Positions 36,164 to 45,080 of a DNA stretch of 64,000 nt are shown here, piece by piece (the first letter of the stretch is position 1; every line of letters starts with the position of its first letter). The position numbers and the translations under genes are program-made. A model generated the notes under the pieces. The model was not told the DNA's origin. It did no database searches and was given only the letters and a program-made list of their open reading frames with translations. Source of the stretch: Candidatus Amulumruptor caecigallinarius (GTDB lineage: Bacteria; Bacteroidota; Bacteroidia; Bacteroidales; Muribaculaceae); the NCBI GenBank assembly GCA_944321825.1, contig CALUMU010000001.1:186001-250000 (forward strand). Reading direction: 5' to 3'.

Positions 36164-36228
36164 GTGTGGGATATGTGATAAAGTTCGGTTATCCTTCGTT
36201 AAGGTTCTCGGTTATCCTCTTGATGTCG

Positions 36229-37068
36229 TCAGATGTCTTTCTTAAGGTTGTAGACTATCTTGCGCACGGCAAGTGCCTCGTCGTCGGCTCTACGTCCGCC
36301 TTGCAGACGGCTCACAGGGATGCGTTTGCCGACATGGATGGTATATTTTTTACCTCGGCTGAGCATGACCTCTCGCGGCAGGCGTATCATCTCGAAATTG
36401 AATTTGAGTCCGAGGCGTTCGCGGGTCCGCGCCATTTCGTAGAACGTACCCGAATTTCTGCCGTCGAAATACATCGGGATGATGTCGCGGCGGTACTTGA
36501 CGCTCAAGTTGACGAACGATTTGCGCCATCTCAGGTCGGCTATCCGCCCTCCCTTGCCCTTGCGCGACACCAATCCGGCCGGAAATACTATCACGGGTCT
36601 GTCGCTCGCAAAAGCGTCCTCTATGCCGGCGGTGCCACGGCGGCTCTGCCGTCCGTGGGTGTTGACCGGCACGAAAACCTTGCGCAGGGGTTCTATTGCC
36701 ATCAGCAGGTCATTGACCACGAAATACGGTTCAATGCCGTGGTGTGCAGTAATCATCTCTATCAGGGCCATGCCGTCAAGCCCCCCTAATGGGTGGTTGC
36801 AGACATACGTGACCTTGTGGTCGTCCGGCGGGGGCATATGGCTCTCGCCCTTTATGTCGTAGCTGACGTGCAGGTAATCCAGCACGGAGCGGCAAAACTG
36901 CGCCCCCTCCAGTCCGTCGGCACGGCTGAGCATACCGTTCATCTCGTCTTGGCATATCTCGCGTTTGAGCCATGATATCAGGAACTTGGGTATGAAACGG
37001 TAATAGCGTGGCAGCCGCTCGCGCAGCACCGCATCCACATCTATTTTCAGCCATTGCCGTTTGCTCAT
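36229..37068 (-). CDS. glsA: PlsC-like O-acyltransferase for glycine-lipid synthesis (GlsA-like)
   Basis: 279 aa membrane-associated acyltransferase. The catalytic H(x4)D motif is CNHPLGGLDGMALIEM. The second conserved block is FVPVNTHGRQSRRG, and VIVFPAGLVSRKGKGGRIAD forms block III. It adds the second acyl chain to the lyso-lipid made by the neighbouring GlsB-like enzyme. Upstream gene of the pair; a TAACTTTG box lies 50 bp before the start. A phosphatidic-acid role is possible but less likely given the pairing. Confidence 0.86.
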   Translation of the reverse strand: MSKRQWLKIDVDAVLRERLPRYYRFIPKFLISWLKREICQDEMNGMLSRADGLEGAQFCRSVLDYLHVSYDIKGESHMPPPDDHKVTYVCNHPLGGLDGMALIEMITAHHGIEPYFVVNDLLMAIEPLRKVFVPVNTHGRQSRRGTAGIEDAFASDRPVIVFPAGLVSRKGKGGRIADLRWRKSFVNLSVKYRRDIIPMYFDGRNSGTFYEMARTRERLGLKFNFEMIRLPREVMLSRGKKYTIHVGKRIPVSRLQGGRRADDEALAVRKIVYNLKKDI

Positions 37069-37117
37069 CTGCGAAATCGAAAATTTCTGCGAAATTAACG
37101 AGAAAAACTGATAGCTA

Positions 37118-37125
37118 CAAAGTTA
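37118..37125 (-). promoter_or_regulatory. Possible -7 box for glsA
   Basis: The plus-strand CAAAGTTA reads TAACTTTG on the minus strand, 50 bp before the glsA ATG. A TTG at the expected -33 place is missing. Confidence 0.4.
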
Positions 37126-37192
37126 TGCACACCAATTTGGCAGTTGTGCATAGCCCTGCCTCCCTTCCAATCGACCGACGATTCCCCGCCAT

Positions 37193-37237
37193 CTCATAAA
37201 ACCTTATAAGACTTATCCGACTTATAAGATTTACGAT
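37193..37237. repeat. 9-bp-period array G (5 units)
   Basis: CTCATAAAA, CCTTATAAG, ACTTATCCG, ACTTATAAG and ATTTACGAT, ending 5 bp from the namZ stop. It separates namZ from glsA. Confidence 0.75.
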
Positions 37238-37242
37238 TATCT

Positions 37243-38424
37243 TTATCTGTACAGCAGGTACTTGCTCCGCATTTCACGGAACTGCTCCACATCCTCCTGC
37301 CACGATGCCTTGATGTCGGCAGCGGACCGTCCGCTTTCTATCTGCCGGCGTATGCTGCGGTCGCCTGTCAGCAGGTCGAAAAACGAGGTGAAAAACTTCA
37401 CGCTTCGCGGCATGTTGCGGTAGGCATCGATGACGTACTCCAAGTTCACGCCGCCGGTTATGATGTCGTCGTCCGGCAGTCCTTGCAGATTGCGCCCACG
37501 GCACTTTTTCCCTGCGAGTGGCGGATTCTTGGCTCCAGGCATCGAGCGTGGAGTGAACGTGTACTCTCCGTCACGCATCTCCGGGTGACCGTACATCTCA
37601 AAGGGATGCTCGGTGCCGCGTCCGAGGCTCATCGCCGTACCCTCAAACAGGCAGGTCGAGGGATACAGATACACGGCGTGCATGCTTTTGAGGTTGGGCG
37701 AGGGGCGGTTGAGCAGCTGGAAACGCATGTCGTGGGTGTAGCCCTCCATCTCCACTACGGTCAGGGCGAGCGGCGACGAAGTTTGTTTAAGCCACCCTTC
37801 GCCCACTATCATCCGGGCAAGTTCGCCCATGGTCATCCCGTGGACCATAGGTATAGGTAGTGCGCCCACGCCGCTTTTGAGCGACATGTCGAGTACCGGG
37901 CCGTCAACTGTCATCCCCAGTGGGTTGGGTCGGTCGAATACTACAAACTCCTTCTCCTCGCGGGCGGCCTCGTCCATCAGCTTGAGCATGGTGATGTAGT
38001 AGGTGTAGAAGCGCAGGCCTACGTCTTGCAGATCCACTACGAATACATCCACATCGTCAATCACTTTTGCTGACAATGGCAGCGATTTCGACCCGTAGAG
38101 CGACACCACAGGTAGGCCTGTCTGCTGGTCTACGGCATTGCCGACTTTCTGTCCGGCATCAGCGTCGCCTCGGAACCCGTGTTCGGGCGAAAACAGCGTG
38201 GTGACGTTCACTCCGGCGGCAAGCAGCTTGTCGAGGGTGTGTACGCTGTCGCGGTCTATGCCGGTATGGTTGCTAAGAAGCCCCACCTTTTTACCTCGGA
38301 GCAGGGGCAGGTATGCTTCGGGGCGTTCGTTGGCAAGCTTGAGAGTGTCTGAGGCTGCTGACGGCAGGCTGTACGACAATAGCACCGCCGCCATTGCGGC
38401 CCATATGGCAAATACTCGTATCAT
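37243..38424 (-). CDS. namZ: DUF1343 exo-beta-N-acetylmuramidase (NamZ)
   Basis: 393 aa. Signal peptide 1-24 (MIRVFAIWAAMAAVLLSYSL). DUF1343 (now GH171) domain: GKKVGLLSNHTGIDRDSVHT, LFSPEHGFRGDADAG, VVSLYGSKSLPL, VDLQDVGLRFYTYYITM and FDRPNPLG. Proteins of this family release MurNAc from the non-reducing end of peptidoglycan fragments. This serves cell-wall recycling or scavenging in the periplasm or outside. The start codon overlaps the MATE stop by four bases (ATGA), so translation is coupled. Array G abuts its end. Confidence 0.88.
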   Translation of the reverse strand: MIRVFAIWAAMAAVLLSYSLPSAASDTLKLANERPEAYLPLLRGKKVGLLSNHTGIDRDSVHTLDKLLAAGVNVTTLFSPEHGFRGDADAGQKVGNAVDQQTGLPVVSLYGSKSLPLSAKVIDDVDVFVVDLQDVGLRFYTYYITMLKLMDEAAREEKEFVVFDRPNPLGMTVDGPVLDMSLKSGVGALPIPMVHGMTMGELARMIVGEGWLKQTSSPLALTVVEMEGYTHDMRFQLLNRPSPNLKSMHAVYLYPSTCLFEGTAMSLGRGTEHPFEMYGHPEMRDGEYTFTPRSMPGAKNPPLAGKKCRGRNLQGLPDDDIITGGVNLEYVIDAYRNMPRSVKFFTSFFDLLTGDRSIRRQIESGRSAADIKASWQEDVEQFREMRSKYLLYR

Positions 38425-39770
38425 GATGAGGTGGAAAGGGTAGGGTTAGGACGCGTTGTGCGCATGAAGTAGTAGATAAACAGCACTGCTGCCACCGACA
38501 GACTCACCGAAAAACTGAGCATGATGCCGTAAAGCCCCATGCCCATGGGGAAGCCGAGCAGGTAAGTGGCAGGTATGCCGATGACTGCGTAGCTCAGAAA
38601 CGAGATTCCTACCATGGGCATCACGTTAGAGGTGCCTCGCAGAGCGTTGGCGAAGCATGTCTGGGTGGCATCGCAGAGCTGGTAGAGGACTAACGGGAAT
38701 ATCAGCGACAGGGCACACGCCTTGACCGCCGGGTCCTCGGTGAAAAGCCGTATGAGTTGATGGCTGCCGAAGATGAAGAAAAGGCTTGCCACAGCCGCCA
38801 AGGCGAGCAGTATGTGGTAGCCCGAAAACGCAGTGTCGCGCATACCTTGGCGGTTGCCCAATCCGGCCTCGTTGCTGACGATGACCGACACTGCCGCCGC
38901 CATAGAGTAGTACACGCAGAATCCGAGAGTGCCGGTGATGACTATAACCTGGAACGATGCCAGCTCAACCGCGCCTATCCAGCCGACCATCACAGCGGCT
39001 GCCGTGAACGAGCCGCTTTCAAATGTCATCTGCAATGCCACTGGCCACGACGTGTTTGTGACACGCCGGATGATCGGCCACTTGAAAGCCGCGCCGATGA
39101 ATCCGTGGGCATACTCACGGTATTCCTTCTTGAAGAAGAACATCGACATGATTACCGCCGCCGACACTATGCGCGAAACCAAGGTGGATATGCCGGCCCC
39201 TGTCAGACCCATTTCGGGCATACCCCAGTTGCCGTATATAAGCAGGTAGTTGCCGAAAATGTTGAGCACGTTGCATCCGAGTATAATCCACATAGGCATA
39301 CGGGTGCGGTTGATGGCATAGCTCCACTGCGCCCAGATGTTGAACGCTATGACCGGTATCATCCCCACCAAGTAGATGATGAAATACGGACGTATGATGG
39401 GCAGCAGCTCCTCGGGCTGGCCTAAGCGGTCGAGGTTGAGATATACTGCTGTCATTATACCCATCAGCAGTAGCGTGAACACTACGTTGACCGGCACAGC
39501 ATTGCGCACCAATTCGCCCACACGTCCGTACTGCTTCTGGGCGAACAATGCCCCGGCAAGCGGAGTGATGCCCATCGTCATGCCTAAGCAGGCGAGGATG
39601 GCTACGTTGAAAAGGTTGTTGACAAACGAAGCCGCAGCGAGCGCGTTAGTGCTGTAATGGCCCACCATCGTGGTGTCGGCAAACCCTACGATGATCATGC
39701 CCACCTGACCCACGAGTATCGGCAGACCGAGCGAAAGGATGGATTTGTATCTCTGTATCGAAAACGACAT
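38421..39770 (-). CDS. MATE-family efflux transporter
   Basis: 449 aa with about twelve membrane helices in two similar halves. The N-terminal MATE signature is LPILVGQVGMIIVGFADTTMVGHYS. The second half shows ASFQVIVITGTLGFCVYYSM. Members export drugs or other cations by sodium or proton antiport in the inner membrane; the substrate cannot be read. It lies 24 bp after panB and overlaps namZ by four bases, so panB-MATE-namZ is likely one transcript. Confidence 0.9.
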   Translation of the reverse strand: MSFSIQRYKSILSLGLPILVGQVGMIIVGFADTTMVGHYSTNALAAASFVNNLFNVAILACLGMTMGITPLAGALFAQKQYGRVGELVRNAVPVNVVFTLLLMGIMTAVYLNLDRLGQPEELLPIIRPYFIIYLVGMIPVIAFNIWAQWSYAINRTRMPMWIILGCNVLNIFGNYLLIYGNWGMPEMGLTGAGISTLVSRIVSAAVIMSMFFFKKEYREYAHGFIGAAFKWPIIRRVTNTSWPVALQMTFESGSFTAAAVMVGWIGAVELASFQVIVITGTLGFCVYYSMAAAVSVIVSNEAGLGNRQGMRDTAFSGYHILLALAAVASLFFIFGSHQLIRLFTEDPAVKACALSLIFPLVLYQLCDATQTCFANALRGTSNVMPMVGISFLSYAVIGIPATYLLGFPMGMGLYGIMLSFSVSLSVAAVLFIYYFMRTTRPNPTLSTSS

Positions 39771-39794
39771 AGAACTCTAAATATCCCCCAGAAA

Positions 39795-40616
39795 TCAGTA
39801 TTGTTCCGACTCGTTGGGGAAGTCGCTGCTCTTGACATCGCTGACGTATTGAGCCACGGCATCGTTGATGATGTCGCCCACATCGGCATAGCGGCGCAGG
39901 AACCTCGGCGAAAATCCCTTGTTGATGCCCAGCATGTCGTGCATCACCAATACCTGACCGTCGGTGCCCCCTCCGGCTCCGATGCCTATAGTGGGGATGG
40001 TCAGTTCGCGGCTGACACGGGCGGCGAGTGCTGCCGGTATCTTCTCCAGTACGAGCGAGAAGCATCCTAAGTCTTCGAGCAGGTGGGCGTCGGCGATTAG
40101 TTTCTCGGCCTCGGCCTCCTCCTTGGCGCGCACATTATAGGTGCCGAACTTGTTGATGCTCTGAGGTGTCAGCCCAAGATGCCCCATCACGGGGATTCCG
40201 GCACTCAGTATCCGCTCTATCGATTCGCGTATCTCGGCTCCGCCCTCGAGTTTGACAGCCTCGGCTCCGCTTTCCTTCATGATGCGCACAGCCGAAGCCA
40301 GGGCCTCGAGCGGGTTGCCCTGATATGTGCCGAAAGGCATATCGCATACCACCAATGCCCGGTTGACACCCTTGCTGACGCTCTGGGCGTGGTATATCAT
40401 CTGGTCGAGTGTGATCGGCAGCGTGGTCACATTGCCAGCCATCACGTTCGATGCGCTGTCGCCCACGAGTATCGCGTCCACACCGGCCTCGTCTATCAGT
40501 TTGGCCATCGAGTAATCGTAGGCGGTCAGCATCGCTATCTTCTCGCCCCTGCTTTTCATCTCGGCAAACCGAGCCGTGGTGACTTTCCGTTTGTTGTCAG
40601 TAGTGTTCGTTGACAT
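39795..40616 (-). CDS. panB: 3-methyl-2-oxobutanoate hydroxymethyltransferase
   Basis: 273 aa, standard for PanB, the first pantothenate step: 2-oxoisovalerate plus methylene-tetrahydrofolate gives ketopantoate. It shows [45 protein letters not shown] and [16 protein letters not shown]-terminal [20 protein letters not shown] is also diagnostic. First gene before the MATE exporter on the minus strand. The substrate 2-oxoisovalerate comes from the ilv pathway elsewhere in the window. Confidence 0.96.
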   Translation of the reverse strand: MSTNTTDNKRKVTTARFAEMKSRGEKIAMLTAYDYSMAKLIDEAGVDAILVGDSASNVMAGNVTTLPITLDQMIYHAQSVSKGVNRALVVCDMPFGTYQGNPLEALASAVRIMKESGAEAVKLEGGAEIRESIERILSAGIPVMGHLGLTPQSINKFGTYNVRAKEEAEAEKLIADAHLLEDLGCFSLVLEKIPAALAARVSRELTIPTIGIGAGGGTDGQVLVMHDMLGINKGFSPRFLRRYADVGDIINDAVAQYVSDVKSSDFPNESEQY

Positions 40617-40921
40617 ATCTATCGGTCGTTTTTTTCTTAAGTAAGTCAGTATGTCTTCAATGCTTATAGCCTCATATACAAGTTGTCAAATCTCAGGTAT
40701 AATAGTTTTTAGTACGTGATTATACGAGATGGAAAGACTTACTTAATGATTAGATTTGTGAAAAAATGTGTGTATCTATCCGACAAAGTTACCACTTTTG
40801 CCCGATATCTCTCCCCGCCCTGAGGAAAATCCCCTACCGCTCCCTATAAAATGGCATGTGACGGTTGAGCTTACGGCGGTATATTTCGAATGGAATCAAT
40901 GGATGTGTGCGAGAGAAAAAG

Positions 40922-40952
40922 TTGGCGAAAAGCCGAAATTTCCGTATATTTG
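40922..40952 (+). promoter_or_regulatory. nifJ promoter (TTG-N20-TATATTTG)
   Basis: TTG 40922-40924, 20 bp, TATATTTG 40945-40952. Predicted leader about 105 nt. The rest of the 448-bp gap (40617-41064) contains only an incomplete minus-strand box (CAAAGTTA, 40794-40801) that might serve panB. Confidence 0.75.
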
Positions 40953-41064
40953 CAACCGTGCTTTTTACGGACTTATGTCGGCTTCTAAGCATGGAATATG
41001 GCGGAATATCAGGCTGATATCCGTTTGTCTGACCAAGAAATATCAATATATATAATTTACGCTT

Positions 41065-44000
41065 ATGAGTAAAGAAAAAAAATTTCTGACTTGTGATGGC
41101 AACCAGGCAGCTGCGCATGTATCGTACATGTTTACCGAAGTGGCCGCTATTTATCCCATCACGCCTTCTTCGACCATGGCCGAATACGTTGACGAATGGG
41201 CTGCGGCCGGTCGCAAGAACATCTTCGGCGAGCCTGTCACCGTACAGGAGATGCAGAGCGAGGGCGGTGCCGCCGGTGCCGTGCACGGTTCGCTCCAGGC
41301 CGGTGCTCTTACCACCACCTATACAGCATCGCAGGGCTTGCTCCTGATGATCCCCAACATGTATAAGATAGCCGGTGAGCTTCTGCCCACTGTGTTCCAT
41401 GTATCGGCTCGTACCATCGCCAGCCACGCCCTGAGCATCTTCGGCGACCACCAGGATGTGATGTCGGTGCGTCAGACCGGTTTTGCCATGCTCGCCGAAG
41501 GCTCCGTGCAGGAAGTCATGGATCTTTCAGGCGTTGCGCATCTGGCCACTATAAAGAGCCGTGTGCCTTTCGTCAACTTCTTCGACGGATTCCGTACAAG
41601 CCACGAAATCCAGAAAATCGAGGAGATAGACCAGGATGCTCTGGCGGCTCTCGTTGACCGTGACGCTTTGGCTCGTTTCCGTGCCGACGCTCTCAACCCC
41701 GAGAAGCCTGTGGCTCGCGGTATGGCCGAAAACGGTGACGTATTCTTCCAGCACCGCGAATCATGCAATCCCTACTACGACGCAGTACCTGCCATCGTAG
41801 AGGATTACATGAACAAGGTTTCGGAAATCACTGGCCGCAAGTACGGTCTGTTTAACTACTACGGTGCGCCTGATGCCGACCGCGTAATCATAGCCATGGG
41901 TTCTGTGACACAGGCTGCCCAGGAGGCTATCGACCACATGATGGCTCAGGGCGAGAAGGTAGGTCTGGTGTCTGTTCACCTCTACCGTCCGTTCTCGGTG
42001 AAGCACCTGCTCGCAGCCGTACCGGCTACCGTGAAGAGCATCGCAGTGCTTGACCGCACCAAAGAACCCGGAGCTAATGGCGAACCCCTCTATCTTGACG
42101 TTGTCGAGGCATATAAGGATGTGGAAAACGCTCCCGTAATCGTAGGCGGCCGTTATGGTCTCGCTTCAAAGGACACCACCCCTGCGCAGATTATCGGTGT
42201 GTACGAAAACCTTGCCCTGCCGATGCCCAAGAACCACTTCACAGTCGGCATAGTCGACGATGTAACCTTCACATCGCTTCCCCCGGTTGAGGAGATGGCT
42301 CTCGGCGGAGCTTCGATCTATGAGGCTAAATTCTACGGCCTCGGTGCCGACGGTACTGTGGGTGCCAACAAGAACTCTGTGAAGATTATCGGTGACAACA
42401 CCAATAAATATTGCCAGGCTTATTTCGCATACGACTCGAAGAAGTCGGGCGGTTTCACCTGCTCGCATCTCCGTTTCGGCGACGAGCCCATCCGCTCGAC
42501 CTATCTGGTCAACACGCCTAATTTCGTGGCATGTCACGTGCAGGCATATCTGCACATGTACGATGTGACACGTGGTCTGCGTGACAACGGCACATTCCTG
42601 CTCAATACCATATGGGAGGGTGACGAATTGGCAAAGAACCTGCCTAACCGTGTCAAGAAGTATCTTGCCAAGCACAATGTGTCGCTCTATTACATCAACG
42701 CTACCAAGATAGCTCAGGAAATCGGTCTCGGCAACCGTACCAACACCATCCTCCAGAGCGCATTCTTCCGTATCACCGAGGTCATCCCCGTAGACCTCGC
42801 CGTAGAGCAGATGAAGAAATTCATCGTCAAGAGCTATGGCAAGAAGGGCGAGGATATCGTTCAGAAGAATTATGCTGCCGTCGACCGTGGAGGTGAGTAC
42901 AAGCAGCTTGCAGTAGACCCAGCATGGGCAGAGCTGCCTGACGATGCTCCCGTGGCCAATGACGATTCTGCGTTCATCAATGACATTGTGCGTCCTATCA
43001 ATGCGCAGGACGGCGACCTGCTGAAGGTGTCGGTATTCAAGGGTATCGAGGATGGTACATGGCAGCAGGGTACAGCCGCTTACGAGAAGCGCGGTGTGGC
43101 TGCTTTCGTACCCGAATGGCTTGAAGAGAACTGTATACAGTGTAACAAGTGTGCATATGTCTGCCCCCACGCTGCTATCCGTCCGTTCCTGCTCAACGAT
43201 GCAGAGATGCAGGCAGCTCCTTTTGGCGAAGATGCTACTATCCCCGCTATGGGTCCCCAGCTCAAAGGTCTGCACTTCATCCAGTCGGTCGACGTGCTTG
43301 ACTGTCTCGGCTGCGGTAACTGCGTTGACGTATGTCCCGGCAAGAAGGGTGTAAAGGCTCTCGCCATGAAGCCTCTCGAAACCCAGCTCGACATGCAGAA
43401 AGAGTGGGATTACTGCGTCAAGGAAGTCGCTTCGAAGCAGGAGCTTGTCGACATCAAGCTCAATGTCAAGAACAGCCAGTTTGCTACACCTCTGTTTGAG
43501 TTCTCCGGCGCTTGCTCGGGCTGCGGTGAGACACCTTACGTAAAACTTATCAGCCAGCTCTACGGCGATCACGAGATGGTGGCCAATGCTACAGGTTGCT
43601 CGTCGATTTACTCCGGCTCTGTTCCGTCTACTCCTTATACCACCAATGCCAAGGGTCACGGTCCGGCATGGGCCAACTCGCTCTTTGAGGACTTCGCAGA
43701 GTTTGGCCTCGGTATGAGCATCGCCACTGAGAAGATGACCGACCGTGTGGCTGACATCATGGGCAAAATCAAGGAGTGTCCTGATTGCAGCGACGAGATG
43801 AAGGCTCTGGCACAGCAGTGGCTTGACAACCGCAACGATGCCAAGATCACACGTGAAGTGGCCGACAAGCTCGTGCCTATGGCCGAAACATGCGGCTGCG
43901 ACAGCTGCAAGGCTCTCCTTGAAGTCAAGGGCTACATCGCCAAGCGTTCGCAGTGGATTATTGCCGGTGACGGTGCCGCTTACGACATAGGTTTCGGCGG

Positions 44001-44628
44001 TCTCGACCACGTGCTCGCATCGGGCAAGAATGTCAACGTGCTCGTGCTCGACACGGAGGTTTACTCCAACACCGGTGGCCAGTCGTCAAAGGCTACACCT
44101 ATCGGTGCTATCGCCAAGTTTGCCGCATCGGGCAAGCGCGTGCGCAAGAAAGACCTCGGTCTCATTGCCACTACCTACGGCTACGTGTATGTCGCTCAGG
44201 TGGCTATGGGTGCCGACAACGCTCAGACACTCAAGGCTATCCGCGAAGCCGAGGCTTACGACGGTCCGTCGATTATCATAGCTTACTCTCCTTGTATCAA
44301 CCACGGTATCCGCAAGGGTATGGGCAAGTCGCAGGAGGAAGAGCGTGAAGCTGTAGAATGTGGCTACTGGCATCTGTGGCGTTACAACCCCGCTCTGGAG
44401 ATGGAGGGCAAGAATCCGTTCACTCTCGACTCCAAGGAACCCAACTGGGATCTCTTTGAGGACTTCCTCAAGGGCGAGGTGCGTTACGCATCGGTACTCA
44501 AGCAGTATCCCTCCGAGGCGGCCGAGCTCTTTGCCGCAGCGAAGGCCAATGCGCAGTGGCGTTACAACAACTACAAGCGCCTGTCAGTGGCCAACTGGGG
44601 CACAGAACCCGAAGCCGTAGTAAAGTAA
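41065..44628 (+). CDS. nifJ: Pyruvate:ferredoxin (flavodoxin) oxidoreductase
   Basis: 1187 aa, the single-chain homodimeric form. It oxidises pyruvate to acetyl-CoA and CO2, passing electrons to ferredoxin. Domains in order: N-terminal TPP-pyrimidine domain (YPITPSSTMAEYVDEWA), the middle CoA domain, a two-cluster ferredoxin domain (CIQCNKCAYVCPHA and CLGCGNCVDVCPG), the proximal-cluster Cys region (FSGACSGCGETPY), and the C-terminal TPP domain (ATGCSSIYSGS, GDGAAYDIGFGGLDH). Central to anaerobic energy metabolism. Monocistronic with its own promoter and terminator. Confidence 0.97.
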   Translation: MSKEKKFLTCDGNQAAAHVSYMFTEVAAIYPITPSSTMAEYVDEWAAAGRKNIFGEPVTVQEMQSEGGAAGAVHGSLQAGALTTTYTASQGLLLMIPNMYKIAGELLPTVFHVSARTIASHALSIFGDHQDVMSVRQTGFAMLAEGSVQEVMDLSGVAHLATIKSRVPFVNFFDGFRTSHEIQKIEEIDQDALAALVDRDALARFRADALNPEKPVARGMAENGDVFFQHRESCNPYYDAVPAIVEDYMNKVSEITGRKYGLFNYYGAPDADRVIIAMGSVTQAAQEAIDHMMAQGEKVGLVSVHLYRPFSVKHLLAAVPATVKSIAVLDRTKEPGANGEPLYLDVVEAYKDVENAPVIVGGRYGLASKDTTPAQIIGVYENLALPMPKNHFTVGIVDDVTFTSLPPVEEMALGGASIYEAKFYGLGADGTVGANKNSVKIIGDNTNKYCQAYFAYDSKKSGGFTCSHLRFGDEPIRSTYLVNTPNFVACHVQAYLHMYDVTRGLRDNGTFLLNTIWEGDELAKNLPNRVKKYLAKHNVSLYYINATKIAQEIGLGNRTNTILQSAFFRITEVIPVDLAVEQMKKFIVKSYGKKGEDIVQKNYAAVDRGGEYKQLAVDPAWAELPDDAPVANDDSAFINDIVRPINAQDGDLLKVSVFKGIEDGTWQQGTAAYEKRGVAAFVPEWLEENCIQCNKCAYVCPHAAIRPFLLNDAEMQAAPFGEDATIPAMGPQLKGLHFIQSVDVLDCLGCGNCVDVCPGKKGVKALAMKPLETQLDMQKEWDYCVKEVASKQELVDIKLNVKNSQFATPLFEFSGACSGCGETPYVKLISQLYGDHEMVANATGCSSIYSGSVPSTPYTTNAKGHGPAWANSLFEDFAEFGLGMSIATEKMTDRVADIMGKIKECPDCSDEMKALAQQWLDNRNDAKITREVADKLVPMAETCGCDSCKALLEVKGYIAKRSQWIIAGDGAAYDIGFGGLDHVLASGKNVNVLVLDTEVYSNTGGQSSKATPIGAIAKFAASGKRVRKKDLGLIATTYGYVYVAQVAMGADNAQTLKAIREAEAYDGPSIIIAYSPCINHGIRKGMGKSQEEEREAVECGYWHLWRYNPALEMEGKNPFTLDSKEPNWDLFEDFLKGEVRYASVLKQYPSEAAELFAAAKANAQWRYNNYKRLSVANWGTEPEAVVK

Positions 44629-44666
44629 CAGAACGACAATTTGATTACAAATTGTAAACCATAACG

Positions 44667-44701
44667 AGTGTCCGCAGGAGCCTGAAGTTCTTGCGGACAC
44701 T
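44667..44701 (+). terminator. Terminator of nifJ
   Basis: AGTGTCCGCA (44667-44676) pairs with TGCGGACACT (44692-44701); TTCATATTTTT follows. It starts 39 bp past the stop. Confidence 0.85.
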
Positions 44702-44741
44702 TTCATATTTTTAGAGGTGTTAATATTTACAGTAATAGATT

Positions 44742-44939
44742 ATGAACAGAGAGGATAAAATCAGAGCAGTGTGGATTGTATCGGCATGGATTGTGCTTAT
44801 TGTATGCGTATGCATATGGCCGGATTTCTTTACGACGCAGCTTTTTGACAGCCAGGCTGCATTATGGACTACCATTGGAGTGCTGTTTGCCGTCTCTTGC
44901 TTTGTGCATGTATTGCTGCGTAAGCGGAGAGATAAATAA
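44742..44939 (+). CDS. Small two-helix membrane protein, unknown
   Basis: 65 aa, starting MNREDKIRAVWIVSAWIVLI. Two predicted helices at about 8-26 and 40-58, separated by a short loop (PDFFTTQLFDSQAA), and a basic C-terminus (RKRRDK). I do not recognise a family. It lies between the nifJ terminator and the MscS gene on the same strand, without a clear promoter. The start ATG, the helix design and the positive-inside end support a real protein. Confidence 0.6.
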   Translation: MNREDKIRAVWIVSAWIVLIVCVCIWPDFFTTQLFDSQAALWTTIGVLFAVSCFVHVLLRKRRDK

Positions 44940-45080
44940 AGAGAATAACAAGGCCAATAAGTAGATATTGTTTCTCAAAATTCTGCAAAAATCATATGTA
45001 AGGCTTCAATAGGGGCTTAATCTGTGGGATTTTGGCTAATTTTGTATATATAAACCCAAAACGCTTTTAGATAAAGGAAA

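Noticed and set aside
40768-41055. 95-codon open frame upstream of nifJ
   Set aside because: It runs through the nifJ promoter and leader and has an unlikely composition.
42166-44010. Long open frame (614 codons) on the minus strand opposite nifJ
   Set aside because: A shadow of the highly biased nifJ coding sequence; no start context, domain or promoter.
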